The notes under the pieces are model-generated. The model worked only from the letters and a program-made list of their open reading frames with translations, ran no database searches and was not told the DNA's origin. A DNA stretch of 64,000 nucleotides from positions 1,807,001-1,871,000 of the forward strand of contig WPIO01000029.1 of NCBI GenBank assembly GCA_009760855.2, in the 5' to 3' direction. A program made the position numbers and the translations under genes. Position 1 is the stretch's first letter; every line of letters starts with the position of its first letter. Source of the stretch: Cristatella mucedo (Eukaryota; Bryozoa; Phylactolaemata; Cristatellidae). Positions 30,280 through 43,400 of this stretch are shown here, piece by piece.

Positions 30280-30866
30280 TGGCCGGAAAAAGTAACGGGG
30301 CATTTAGCGCGGTTTCTTTTTCTCTCTCGACGGCTTGTCGTTGTTGGCTTCTCGACAGTGGCTCCTTCTCTCAGCTTCAGCAGCGAGTCGTTCTGCACTT
30401 ACGCTGGGCACTTACTCTATTGGCCCGTTGTTGCTGGCACGGACGCCTTTTCCTTTCAGCTTCTTTTGATGATGCTGGACCTTGATCATTCAATAAATGT
30501 ACTGGTGGCGAATTCAAAGTGTCTACACAAATCGGGCAGCTGTCCGCAGCAGCCAACTTAAAGCAGAAGCTCCGGTAGCTCCGCCAGTCGTCGCCACTTT
30601 TGGCGCTGTGCGGATAGCGCCCGCAGCTGGAATACCAACCTTTGATAAACTTTTCTAAGTTTAACCCCGTTTATTTTTGTTTCAATTTCTAATATTTAAA
30701 TATTAAAATTCAACACGAGAGTGTATGTTGCAGCTACATACGCAAATTAGCAAATTATTTCACCTCTTTCTAAGCACTCATTTCTGTACCGTCAGAGCGA
30801 TACTATAAATTCACCAAAATTACAACAATGTATGCGTGATATCAGTATCTGTGATGGACATCTGCA

Positions 30867-30898
<32 letters not shown>

Positions 30899-31393
30899 CA
30901 CACACGTGGAATAACCAAATAACTAACCTAGCTTATTATAAGGATTGATTTTGAAGTTCTTTTTAGGTTTGACTGACATGCTGTATAACTTTTCAATTCC
31001 GGCTCAAGCTATGTCTGTCTAGAAGGTTAGTCCAATAATAATTATTATTTTAATTGTGACATTACGCGACCGTAATTTGATTTTTCTGCTATGTTAGAAA
31101 GAACGTCGGTATCGTGTGAGTATACGCGGTATTCTTTTAAATTCCTGTACTTTCTGGAAAAGCAATGGTATGGTAAGCACATAGGAAAAATTTAAGCGCG
31201 GCTTATTTTTCAGCGAAAAGTGAGGGTTTAAAGCTCAGATAGCTAACCTCTGAGAAATACACCAGAATCTGCGAAAACTCAGATAACTTTGGTATTCATT
31301 GCAAGACGTCGATTTTTGATGTGATTCGTTAGCATTCTAATCCTTTTTCGACAAATGAATCAATCCCGTCTTAGTAATTGTCTGCCGCACGAC
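30280..31393. other. Intergenic, no gene seen
   Basis: AT-rich from 30650 on, with a (CGCA)n(CA)n microsatellite at 30863-30905. Short open frames on both strands lack any domain. Confidence 0.5.
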
Positions 31394-31715
31394 TGCAGCA
31401 AGTGACGGAGCCAGGAGATTGATAGGGGGGCGGAGCATTTCCCCCCGGCAGCGTGGCAGCCAGCCTGGGCCGCCACTATTCCTTTGCTCCTCGACGGTCA
31501 CCGCCGATGAATTTCTACGCGACATATCCAAATTTCACTCGATGAGCTACGGCAGAGCGTACGTCGAATAGACACTATAGTCGTGTGCTATAATTATTTC
31601 CCCATTAATTGCGAGTTTTAGATCCGCTGTCTTGCAGGTCTCGCCTGTACATAACTTTTTTTGCAGGTCTTGCTCCCTAGATGAAAATCCTGGCTCCGCC
31701 GCCACTGATTGCAGC
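31394..31715. mobile_element. hAT-like MITE with target duplications
   Basis: The element spans 31402-31707. Its ends are inverted (left AAGTGACGGAGCCAGGA, right complement CAGTGGCGGCGGAGCCAGGA) and it is flanked by ACTGCAGC (31394-31401) and ATTGCAGC (31708-31715), an 8-bp duplication with one mismatch. CAGTG-type ends with 8-bp duplications are typical of hAT. It is 306 bp with no transposase. Confidence 0.75.
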
Positions 31716-32284
31716 CGTTCGAAGTCTTCTTCATTATTCTCTGCAGACGTTGGTCATTAGGTGGGGGCAGTTAACCCCTACACTAACGCAGGTTGGCGGA
31801 TAAACTTAATGCGAGGCATTTGTAAAATATCCAAGCAACGATGCTTATTCCAAAAAGCAGGCAAAATGAGTGGGGCGTGCTGAGTTTTCTCGGTTCGGTG
31901 TTGTTGCTCCAGGAGTTGCTACGCACGAGCACTACGAATTTTTTAGCGGATCGTTATAACTAGGCGGGTGCGGAAAGCGGACAGGTGGCCCACGCTCCGC
32001 CGCCGCCCCTAGCAGCGCCGTGTAGTCCGCACATTTCGCACGCGTCATTGCAGCTGACGAGTGGCTGAGCATAGTGCTACATTAGTTTAATTCACGCACC
32101 TTGCTGCACCGTTGGCGATTGGCAAGTTTTCAGCTCCAGAAGGCGTCGGCGCATACTGGCTACGCCTGACGCGGAGGGCATAGTTTGGCAAGAAAGTGGC
32201 GCGAGCGGCTGTTTCCCTTCGGCGAGTCAGGTGGTGAGAACAACGACGAGCAGAGAGAGGGAGAGAGAGAGCGAGAGAGAGAGA

Positions 32285-32323
<39 letters not shown>

Positions 32324-32690
32324 AGAGAAAGAACGTATCTGAAAAGGGGCAAGGCCAGAGGGAGATGTAAAAGCAAGGTTCGCGGTAGGCAATTTTGGAG
32401 CGAAACCGGTCGAACTAAGATTTCGGAAACGCCGCCTAGCTTCCGGTCTGCTGCCGCTCAACGCATCGATGATAAGGCTCTCGCGAATTCTCGCCGACGC
32501 CCTCGCTCCGACCGACCCTCGCCTCATACTATATCTAGACCTAAAGCTAAGGCGTGCTTGCAGCGCAGTCCGGATTCAGACCCGTTCGCCTCGCTCTGGC
32601 GACACGTGCGCCGCCGTCCGGCGATTGCGGACGGACTCGACCCACCCGGCGGGTGGGGAGCGGTGTGCGGGCCGGTGGGTTACGATGTAG
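31716..32690. other. 3' flank of the WD40/EF-hand gene
   Basis: GC-rich toward 32690, with a GA-rich microsatellite at 32253-32320. No additional exon could be supported; open frames here come from the purine run and GC content. Confidence 0.5.
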
Positions 32691-32691
32691 C

Positions 32692-32913
32692 TCAGCCGGT
32701 TTCCGACTCCGCCGTGGCTGTGTCGAACAGCATCTCGTTGAAAGTGTCCAGCAGCGACTTGCCGCCCGGCCTCGACCTGTTCCCTCCGCCGCGGTCGGTT
32801 CGCCGCCGCTGGTCGTACGTCAAGTGGTAGCGCTGCTGGATCTCGTTCACCGCGGCGAGCGGCTCGTTCGGCTGAGTCAGGTCGCAGAAGCGAAGGCACG
32901 GGTACACCTGGAT
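32692..32913 (-). CDS. WD40/EF-hand gene exon 14 and stop
   Basis: Encodes IQVYPCLRFCDLTQPNEPL, then NEIQQRYHLTYDQRRR and a basic Gly-rich stretch, ending SLLDTFNEMLFDTATAESETG with TGA at 32694-32692. The acceptor is GACGCTGCAG, phase 0. The preceding intron is only 246 bp and very GC-rich. An ATTAAA on the minus strand at about 32086-32091 is a possible distant polyadenylation signal. Confidence 0.9.
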   Translation of the reverse strand: MQVYPCLRFCDLTQPNEPLAAVNEIQQRYHLTYDQRRRTDRGGGNRSRPGGKSLLDTFNEMLFDTATAESETG

Positions 32914-35820
32914 CTGCAGCGTCGAACGAACGACGCGTGGTGCGCTCGCTCACCCGCTCGACTGGTGAGCGCGAGGTCGCGGGCCCGACGACGTCGGAGC
33001 GGCCGCCGTCTGTCGGCCATCGATTCCTCTGCACTGCTCCGGTCGCTTCGCCGGCGGCGGCGCTGCGCCGGCTGGCGAAACGGGCTCGAGCCCGGAAGAC
33101 GATGAGCCGGCGACGCGTCGCCCTCGAGCGGCTCGCGCGCGAGCCGCCGCGTGACCTACCTGGTTGGTGTTCTCGATGTGCTTGATGGTGACGCTGGGCA
33201 GCGCTCGGTGCTTGCCGGGTGCTTTGAACGTCTTGCCGAGGTACTTGCTCTTGTTCGCTTCCGTCAGCAGATGCAGCACGGGCATGCTGGTGCTCATCCG
33301 GTCCGCGTGCCCGGCGGCAGCGGCGGCGGCCTCCTTGCCGCCGCCGGCAGGCGCCACCGCCGCCGGGCGAGCGCCGGCGGCTGCCGGCGGGCGCCGCTTC
33401 TCCGCGGAAGCGCCTGCGGTCGCATCGGAGTCGCCGGCGCCCGGTTTAGGCGGCGGCTGGTCCTGGGCCGCCGGCGCGGCGGGCTCCTCCTCCCAAAGGC
33501 CGAGCTCCCTCAGCTCGATCTCCTTCCTCCGCTTCTGCTCGAGCCGCATGTGGGAGAGCGCCAGCAGAGAGCGCCGCCTGCGAGCGGAGACACCGAGTCA
33601 GAGTCAGAGTGGAGGCACCGGGTCGCCGAAGGGCGCGTCGTCGGCTGCTTTCACACAGCGAAGCGAGCGCGGAACGCGGCGGTCATCGCTCGAGGGTGGT
33701 CATCTCTCGACTTGGAGCAGAGGGTAGCCGCCCATGGGCAGACGGACGTTTGCCGTCGAGGTAGCGTGGCTAATTTATTGCCGCGCTCTTCCTAGTGAAT
33801 GGGCCAGTGGCGTGTACGGCTTTGTTATTCGCGTTGTGGTCAGCTGACGGTCTTGCTATTCGCTCTAAGGCTAGTTCATGGCCCAGCGAAGTTCATGGCG
33901 CTGCTGTGGGTTTGTGAGCGTGAGTCATGGCCTGCAGAGACTTGGAGAGTTTCAAGCAGGACGCTGGGCAGTGCGGACGCGTGCGGGCGGGCTCGACTGC
34001 GTCCGCGTGAAGATACACGTGTCAGAGCTCGTTACGGTGTTTTAGTGTGCAGTAGCGGGTGCGCCGTTCGTATCCAAAGTTAGGTCGCCACGACGGGATT
34101 AAGAAAGTCAGGTTCAAAATCGTTTCAATCATTTGCCCTTGGCGAGCTCGGGCTCGGCGGAGCTCGAGAGGACGAGCCGCCGCGTGGTGCCGCCAAAGCT
34201 ACTGCCGACGTGACGGTCGACGCGCTGCGACTCAAAGTCGTGCTTCGACTCGCTGCGATTCGCTCTGGAATCGCTCTGATCGGGCTGTCATTGGTGTTGG
34301 CGACAGTCAGTCGGGAGACGTGCGCGAGAGCGAACGCACGGCACGAGTGCCATGGCGGGCGAGGCACTCGCCGCCGCCGCCACCGCCGCTGCCGAAGCAT
34401 CTGTCGGTTGTCTAAAAGACGTGCGGCCGCCCCGGATCGGCGAGGGAACCTGACGTATGCGCACCTTGCGACCCATTTGGAGAAACCTCCGGCGTTGAGA
34501 ACCTTGAGCGTGGTGGCGGAGCCTTCTCGCCGGATGTCGTCGGGCATGAAATGGTTGGCCGTGTGGTCGAAGTCGTAGGGGCTCCACGGAGCTCTCTGGC
34601 CAAAGATACCTAATCAAGCACATGAATGAAGACGGAAAAGTAGGCACAACGGTGGCACCAGGTGGCGTAGCGGACACCGAGCGACGCCGGGCATGCAGTG
34701 CGTCAGTGATGCACGAGATCCGCTGGCGGCGACAGAAACTGTCGTACTAGTGCGCACTATTTACACCGCGAAGGGCAGGACCGCATGACCGGCGGCGCAG
34801 ACGGAGGCCAAGAGATCCGTCGCTCGGCAGCAAACGACGCCCTCTTCATCGGGCACCGAAGCTTTTAATCAACAATAGCGATAGCTGTAATCGTAGTAGT
34901 TTTACATTTTTTTTATACGGTCCTATGAGAAGTGAAACTCTTACTAGGCTCATAGTATGGAAAAACATGTCCACCGATTAGTAGTGATATTGCAACTTTT
35001 TCAAGGCGCATAAGCAAATAAACGGCTTATCGCACGGACCGCGTAAAAGCCGAAAGGGGCAGGGGGCTTTTAACTTCCATTTAAGAGTCGCCAATTGAGA
35101 CGACTCGTTGCGTCACTCGGTCGGCACCGAGTTCCAGGCTTTGGGAGCACACTGACTGAAGTTGCGAAGGATTCCAAAGGATTCGAGATTCGCAGCTTGC
35201 TGTCCACAAGAACGTAAGAACGCAAGCCCTTGATCGCCGCCTCCGAGGCATCGGGGGGGGGGGGGGCCACACAGCACTGCGGCGGTGCAGCGCACGGCCG
35301 CAGTGCGCGCTCGCGAACCTATAAACCTTCCGGCTATTGTCCACAGCCGGATCGAGTAGTCGACGCACGCCGTGATGAGGAGCTCCTTCTCCTCGACGTA
35401 ATTGATGCTAGTGATGATTTTCGTGTGCGCGCGAAAGGAGTTGAGCAGGTAGGGCACTTTGTGCGTCACCTCCGGGCGGCTAGCAGCCGGCGGCAGGCTG
35501 ACCGTCTTTTCGAATTGCTGCAGCACGGTCGGAGACTTGCTCGACATGTGCTTCCTCTGTATTCCGATCGAGGTGAACGGAAATTTCGAATAACGCGCCT
35601 GCCTCTCCCGAAGGACATCCGGGCCTTAAAGCAGAACGAGGCGGTCGAGGCACGCTGAAGGGCGTCGGAAAGGGCGAGCGCGCGTGCGGTCTCAATACCG
35701 GTTTCAATTCGATCAAAATAGCCATCTAGCTTTTTGTCCCCGCAGACGACTAATGCTCGGCGACCAACGAGTAGCAACAAATCCTAAGCTCAGAAGCCTA
35801 AGAAAAGATTTGCTCGCCAG

Positions 35821-35873
<53 letters not shown>

Positions 35874-36207
35874 TCTCTCTCTTTTCCTCTCTCTCTTCCG
35901 CCCTCTCTCTCGATCTCGATCATCCTTAGTTTTCAGAAAATGTTAAGTGCCTAGCTAGAAATTGAGTTCTCTGAGGGCACTATACAAACGTATTATTATT
36001 ATCTAGTTCGTGGTGTTGAAGCAGTCAGCGTCACACAAGATCTACTAATAGAAGTCACGAAAACAGCAGCTCAAAAGCACATCCATTGAGGATCAATATA
36101 TCGACAGGCAAATCAACCAAATTACAGGCAGTTTTGATTGAGAACAACAAGGTGCTATTTATATTCAGCTAAGGTGACAGCATCATTTGCTGATGAGAAG
36201 CCATTAG

Positions 36208-36269
<62 letters not shown>

Positions 36270-37418
36270 CTCTCTCTCCTCGCAATGCACGTGTGCCGCA
36301 TGTGATTCGTCTCTCTCTCTACGGCGACGCGGATGGGCGCTGCATTCGACGGCCGCCGCGGCCCCTGCAAGCGCTGGCTGCCGAGGTGCACCGGCCGCGA
36401 CGCCTGCCCTTAGATTGGCCCACGCCGCCCCGACCCCCAAGCACGGCCTGAGTGTGCCTAAGCGCTGCCGAATCGACCGCGTCCATCCGTCGGGGCACGC
36501 TCCTCTACTGCACGTCTGGGCACGCCCATTCTAGCGCCACTCGCCGGCCCCTTCCCCCTACCCCAGAGCTCACCTTGAGGGGGATCGGCGACGCAGTAGT
36601 CGGTGATGTCCCATACGTTGACGTAGCCCAGGCTGTCCGCCGTCACCAGGTATTCGTTCTTGCTGTCCGTGCACATGGCCGCCACCGACTCGCCGTACGG
36701 CGTCGGGCCCGCCTGGAACTGTCCGAGTAGTCCTCCGTCTCGGTGTATTGACCACGCCCTCACCCAGCCATGGGAGCCGCTGCCGAACAGCTGCGCCGTA
36801 TCCTTGCCCTGCAAAGCGACCTTCTTGGTAAGATTTGCGCTGCCTTCTCAAGGTATTTGCAGATTTTTCACGGAACTAGATGATTTTATGGAGACGAAAA
36901 ATAAGAGAAAGGAGACAATGTCGCAGTTTTAGAAATGAGCGAAGAGAATCGTTCTTATGAGTCGAATGTGGAGGTCATTCTTCGAGTATTTAAAGCCTGG
37001 TGTACGAAACAACTGTATCGTTCCTTGACACCAGCCACTGTTAGAGCCGGTTTCTAAATTTAGAGCACCCTTCGCCAAGCAATGGCAGGCGATGTCAGTG
37101 CTTTTGTACTTTCTTGGACTAATCGTGTTGCAAGCGCTGGGCGGCAGTCACGTGCTGCAGCTTGTCCCTAGTGCAAGCAGCTCACATTTCACGACCCTGA
37201 TCGTGGATCCGAGCTCTGTCGCAGGCAGTTCCTTCTTGCTCACTGCAAGCAGTTATAGCAGCTGGGTTTTGCAGCTTTATAACTGAGGCTGTTGAATTAG
37301 CCGCCCTTTAGTAGCGGAACTTTATGTTTACTTTTCTCCCTCCTTTTTTTATCTCATTATCTCTTGCTCTCTCGCTCTCTCTCCCTATCTCTCGCTCTCT
37401 CTCCCTATCTCTTTCTCT

Positions 37419-37464
<46 letters not shown>

Positions 37465-40400
37465 CTAGTACTATCCAGCGTCTGATCACAGCGAAGCAAA
37501 CAGCAAGTAGGCCTCGCATACTCGTATCCCTCCACCTATTCGATCGCAGCATGGCGCTCTCCGGCTACATCGGATGTAGCCGCCATTTCGGCGCCGCCAT
37601 TATGACAAATCAATTGAATTTAGACGACCTCGTCTACTAAGATAGCTGCACATTCAGTTTTCGACAGTCGTCGCTTCCCATCTCGCTCGTGAAACTAATT
37701 TTCCTGAATTCTCAACTTTTTCCTTCATACCAGCATTCACGATTCGAGCTTCACGGACGCTGGCTCGATTGCAAAGCCATGCTGTCGGCTCGCTGGGGTC
37801 TCGAACCTGCGGACGGGCGTGCATGAAAATCAGCTTGTCAACTGCCAGATGGTGCTTCCTATCGTAGACGCCACGGGTGCTTGCAGAACCGAGCAAGCCT
37901 GCCTTCTCGTCACCGACCTTGCTGCTGGAGCGACTCGGCGCGCCATCCACCTGGTCCCTGAGAAAAGAAAGCGAGCGTGGGAACGAACGGTCAGGACGGC
38001 GCTCGCTCGACGATGCACTTTTTAACGCACGGAGGCGCAGGCGCAACGAGTGCAGCGTCTATTCTACTCACTGCTACCCCGAGAATACGGCGCCGCCGCC
38101 TTGTGAGCTGCATGGCGCCAAAAGACCCGATCAGCAGTCATGCCTACCCGATGACATCGACTTGCGCATGTAATGGGTGCTACTACGGTCTTCTGGCGTG
38201 CACGACTACTCGCACTCACATTAGTAACAATGGCTAAGAGAAGGAAATTCAGAAAACGCGACGTGAAGTCGTCGTGTAAGTGAACTCCGAGGCGGACCGG
38301 AAAGTCGGAAACAGCCATTTCGGCACCTACAGTGGTGCATGGGAAGCCGACGTATTCGTACTGTGTACAAGTTGCTCAAATAATGTGCCAGGAGAAGAAC
38401 TTATCATCGGATGAATCCGGGCGAAAGGCCATCTTAATAACACCTATTCTCCAGCATAAGCACCATTCGATTCAATGCATGGATGTAGCTTCGCAGACAC
38501 CGGTGACCTCCCGCCAGGGAATAGAAATTCTAAGATACTAAAAAATAAAAAAATACTAAAACATAAAAAATACATAAAAAATACTAAAAAGTGCTAGCTG
38601 ATTTATCACTCTCTTTTTATAGCGACAGAAGAGCCTTTACGACTATCACCACCGCTTGCAGCGGAAATTAATGATCGCCTACAGCAGGATTCAAACCCAC
38701 GACCTCGGTCCCCAGGTCGTGGGTTCGAAAAGCAACCGCCTTACCTAGTGTGCCATGGAGGCAGATCGTCATAACTAGTCATATTACAAAGGATTATTCC
38801 GACTATTGCTGCTACTCTGCATAATCCGCATTACAGATGCGGTGGAAAATCTTTTTAAGGCCGCGTCTGTAGGGTCTTTGATGCCGAGTTTAGCTAGGGC
38901 ACAAATTTGAAGTAACCTGGCGTGCCTGAATCACCGTTGTTTGCGATTCTTTCAGCAGCCGCTCTTGCGACCACTCCGCATGATGGCCGTTACACATTTG
39001 TATTTAAATTAAAGTAAAGAATAGGTTGGCTGATTCAACGTTCTCATTTAGATAGCGGAAAATAGCCTTAACGGATATGATTTCCGCTTGCAGTGGGGCA
39101 ATTAGGAATTGCCTGATGCAGTCCTCTAACCGAGGACCGGGGTCTTGAAGTTCGAGCACTTACCCCAAAGCTACGACCCACGGGGTTTACAGCCGATATG
39201 AGCTAATGCATGACGCAAACCTTTCTGCTTATAGAGCGTCTTCTTTACTGCCCCTGGGTGAGTCACAATCGTTTGACGCTGTGTTCTCTTCCCACGACTC
39301 TTGATCCACAAGCAATGGTGACGCGTGCTCAAGCCTCGTCTGCGTGGTCTTGGATGAGGCTATTCACGGGACGCCACTTTTGTTATCAGATGTATTTCAA
39401 TCGCATTCCTCAGCGGTAACCTTTGTAATGCTTGTTGCATCCACTGTGCCCTAGGTTTGTTACTTATGCGCCGGTGACTTGTGTAGAGGCCAAGCTTGCA
39501 AGGACTCCGATGACGAGTGGTTCGCCAAAAGCATATCAGAACCCACTATTTAAGACAACAAGTCAATATTCAGCCACGGCGTGTCCCCATTTCGTATGGC
39601 GCCCACCCAGCGTACGAACCACTGAGCTACTTAAGATCCAAAAAGCGTTTTCGCTAAGGCTAGGCACTTTTTTGACCACTTGGTCCACTAAGACATTCTA
39701 AGGAAGGTAAAACAGAGGCAATATATTATTCATTTGTATAGTGCCATAAGAAAAATTCAACTCTATCCGGGCGCTTTAAATGTGCCGCAGGGCTCGAGCT
39801 CACGACCTTGATCGTTAAAGGCGAGCAAGGCGTACCTCTCGGCCAAACTAAAGCAACGGTGTGCCTTCCCATGAAAGAAGAGACCTGGCTTCCGGAATCG
39901 CTCCGAACTTCTTTCCTCGAGGAAGACTCTAGCGAGCGAGAACCCAGGCTTCCTAGCTGGTGACGCTCCCTGTTTGGCAATGTTTTTTATTCTGTCTCGA
40001 TATGCTAGCACAACGCAGCCAGCTCTCGATGCTTTCGATGAGCCACGCCCCTTGTGAAACGAGTTGACAGGCCATCCAACAGACCGCCTACAAGACTACG
40101 TGCAACCAGCCCGATGTTCAGTCAGCTTCTCGCGGCAACACAGCGAGGCACATTTCATTAAGGATCCTTGTCGCCATTCCAAGCTAGCGGTTAGCACCAT
40201 TACTTTCCGGCTAGGCTTCCCCCGGAGAATAGCTTGTACATTTGGGACCACTTCTCGCCGACCTGCGCTGGCTTCTAGTCAAGCAACGCTTCGACTTCAA
40301 GGTTTTGTCACTCACTTTTAGGTCCCTTTATTCTTTGGCTCCAGCCTACCTATCAGATCTACTCCCCCACCAGGCTAAGCATCGTACCGTGCGCTTTTCG

Positions 40401-43400
40401 GAATCAAAAACGTTTACCTATATCTCGTACGAATTTCAAATCCTTTAGAGAGAGTGCCTTCAGTTCGTATACTCCCAAAGTCTGGAACTCACTCCCGAAT
40501 TGCGACCAGACATCTCCTGACTTGACCACATTTAAAAAGAAACTAAAACCGCATCTATTTACGTTAGCATTTAGTGGGTCCCTACGATTCGTACTTTATG
40601 TGCTTATGTGTGCCGACACTGTGGATGCTGCCACTAACCACATTTACATGCTGACCATGTGCACGTCACCCCTAACCATGTTATTTTTGTTGTTTATTGA
40701 GCATGCTACCGCTAACCATTCAATCGTGCTTCCATTGCACCAAATGTAGAGGGCCTACAAAGAGATTGAGTTCTCTGAGGGTGTTATATCAAATGTATTA
40801 TTATTATTATTATTATAATTATTAACTCTCTTACTCTCGGCACCAGTGTCGGTCAGCATGGCCACTGGCTCCTTCGTGACATCCTGAGACTCCTAATTTA
40901 TAGTCTTGCTGTCCTCTATGGTCCTCTGCCGTGTGCGACTGCTCAGACTCACATACGAAACAGGTTTTCTTTTAATGATTAGCTGAACTTTTACCTGGTC
41001 CAGATCGGCCGTCCATTGTCGGACGCCTGACGCCTGAAGGAGAATACTGGGTCAGCTGAAGCTGTTTCTCGCAAGCTCCTCCTTTCTTCCGTACGCCCGC
41101 GATCGTTAGTGCCATCCAGGTAGCCAGGTAATGCCAAGCCCACGCGTTTTGCTAAAGAGATCGGGCACGAAGCGAGTGAGGGACCGTGACGTCACGAAGA
41201 GGCGAAAGCTGTGGATTTTCCCAGAGGGGTATTCGCAGGAGAAAGACAATTTCCACCCCAACTCGGTTTTCTCTCGGCAGGGAGCGAGTTCGTATCTTGC
41301 GTTTCCGTAACGTAGCGTCACTCTACCTCGACCCAATGGGCGGCAGACTCGTGGCTCGTGGCGATGGCTTGGTGGCGGCGGCGGCTCCGACGTCGGAAGC
41401 CTCATCGTAGCTACTCGCTCGCGACGGAGCGACCGAGCTGGCGGCAGACGACGACGACAGAGCACCTGCTGTGCTTCTGCCGGCCTTGGGCTTCGCGAAA
41501 TGCTGTGGTTTTGTTCCTTCAAAAAAGTAAAGACGCCTCCCGAGATCAGCCAAGGGCTACGGTGTGTCGTCGCTGCCGCTGGCGGCTTCGCAGAGGCGCT
41601 TTCTAGTCAGGCTTCTGCGGCCGGACCGAGCAGTTCGTCCGCGCGGTATTGCGAACATTCGGACGATGCTTGGGCAAGGTTTCAATTGCGAGTAAGATGC
41701 CAACTGCAAGCGGTGGTGATAGCCGATAATGCTCTTGAGCCGCTATACAAATGAGGCTGTTAAATCAGCTAGAATTTTTCTCGATCTCGCGATCCCAAGC
41801 AAATGAATCTCTCACATCTATTCCCCGAGACCCACTATTGGGCGGTATCTCGTCAAAGTAAACTTGGAAGGTGGGAGTCGGGACATTGGAAGGCTTGCTA
41901 TGGAGGTATGCTATAGAAAATATACATACATATATGCATAAACATCAACGTCGTATAAGTGCAGCCATGTAACTTGCTCGAACGATGCTAAGAGTTCACG
42001 TGAGAAGCTAATGTGCAGGATAGCGTCTTTTCTGAGGAACGCAGGAGAGGCGTGATTTCAAAGCATACATACTTCATCAACCCCAGTAACGTTTATCGGC
42101 GAGCGCGATCGAGGCATTTTGCAGATTAAAAATGGCTCGCTGCAGCTTGAATCGTTTCCAAGTGATCGCCTCTCTTTGTGACCTATTGTCGCAGTTGGGT
42201 AATTGAGCACCGACAAGCTGAAGACTATTGCCAACCAAACCATAGGTTCGCAAACATTCGGACCACCTCCACTGTTATCCTGCGAAGCGTTATCGGAAAT
42301 TTCAAGGACTATCCTTGGAATTATATTTCCAATACTCCAAAGCGTTTTTCGAATAAAAGACTTAAACTTCCGATCGAAGACTTCTTGATTCGCTGGTCAT
42401 AGCGGTCCAGAGTAAAACAGGGTTTTTTAGTGGGACGCCTAGCTGCAGTCCTTCTTTCTCAGATAGGTCATGCATTTCGCGATCCGGCAACAGCAGAAGC
42501 AGCTCAAATGGGACTTTTTTAAACCTTCCTCTCCGGGTGTTGTCTTTCCGCATATTTTCACGGCCTTTCAAGTTTTGAAGCAGCCACTGTGGAAGTTCTA
42601 CGCGAGAACGTGGCAAATCTCGTATTCATACGCAATTAATTTTCCCGTTGTCCTGTACTGGCTATGACGCCTCTGGTGGCTGCTCTATCGCGTGCTTGCT
42701 CCTTCAGACGCCGGCAGGGTATCGTACTACATACACTACACAGTGCAGCAGGCTATCGTATCTCCTGCATCCGTCCTATCACCTAGCACTTCCTTTTGTA
42801 CCTTGGGACAAATCGCACTTTGCCCATAAAGGGCAGCGAAGAGCCGGCGTAATTCGCTCATGTTGGCTACTCAGTCAGCTTCTCGCGGCAACACAGCGAG
42901 GCACATTTCATTAAGGATCCCTGTCGCCATTCCAAGCTAGCGGTTGGCACCATTACTTTCCGGCTAGCTTCCCCCGGAGAATAGCTTGTACATTTGGGAC
43001 CACTTCTTGCCGACCTGCGCTGGCTTCTAGTCAAGCAACGCTTCGACTTCAAGGTTTTGTCACTCACTTTTAGGTCCCTTCATTCTTTGGCTCCAGCCTA
43101 CCTATCAGATCTACTCCCCCACCAGGCTAAGCATCGTACCGTGCGCTTTTCGGAATCAAAACGTTTACCTATATCTCGTACGAATTTCAAATCCTGGTAA
43201 AGTTGCAGTTGCACATTACAACTTGGTATGACCATCTCTCCAACTAGTAAGATCAGAACAGGAATTTACCCAAGATCGTCAGAGGGCGTCGGGGACATCG
43301 GATAAACTAGGGCGAGGTGTTCGTACCAAATTCGGACCACGTATATGCAGCTGCATTATAATTCCTTGGTTTTGCCGGTTGGCAACGGAGCAGGAGCTGA

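Noticed and set aside
32231-33795. Long plus-strand frames (up to 214 codons)
   Set aside because: Antisense to exons 13 and 14 of the WD40/EF-hand gene, caused by high GC content.
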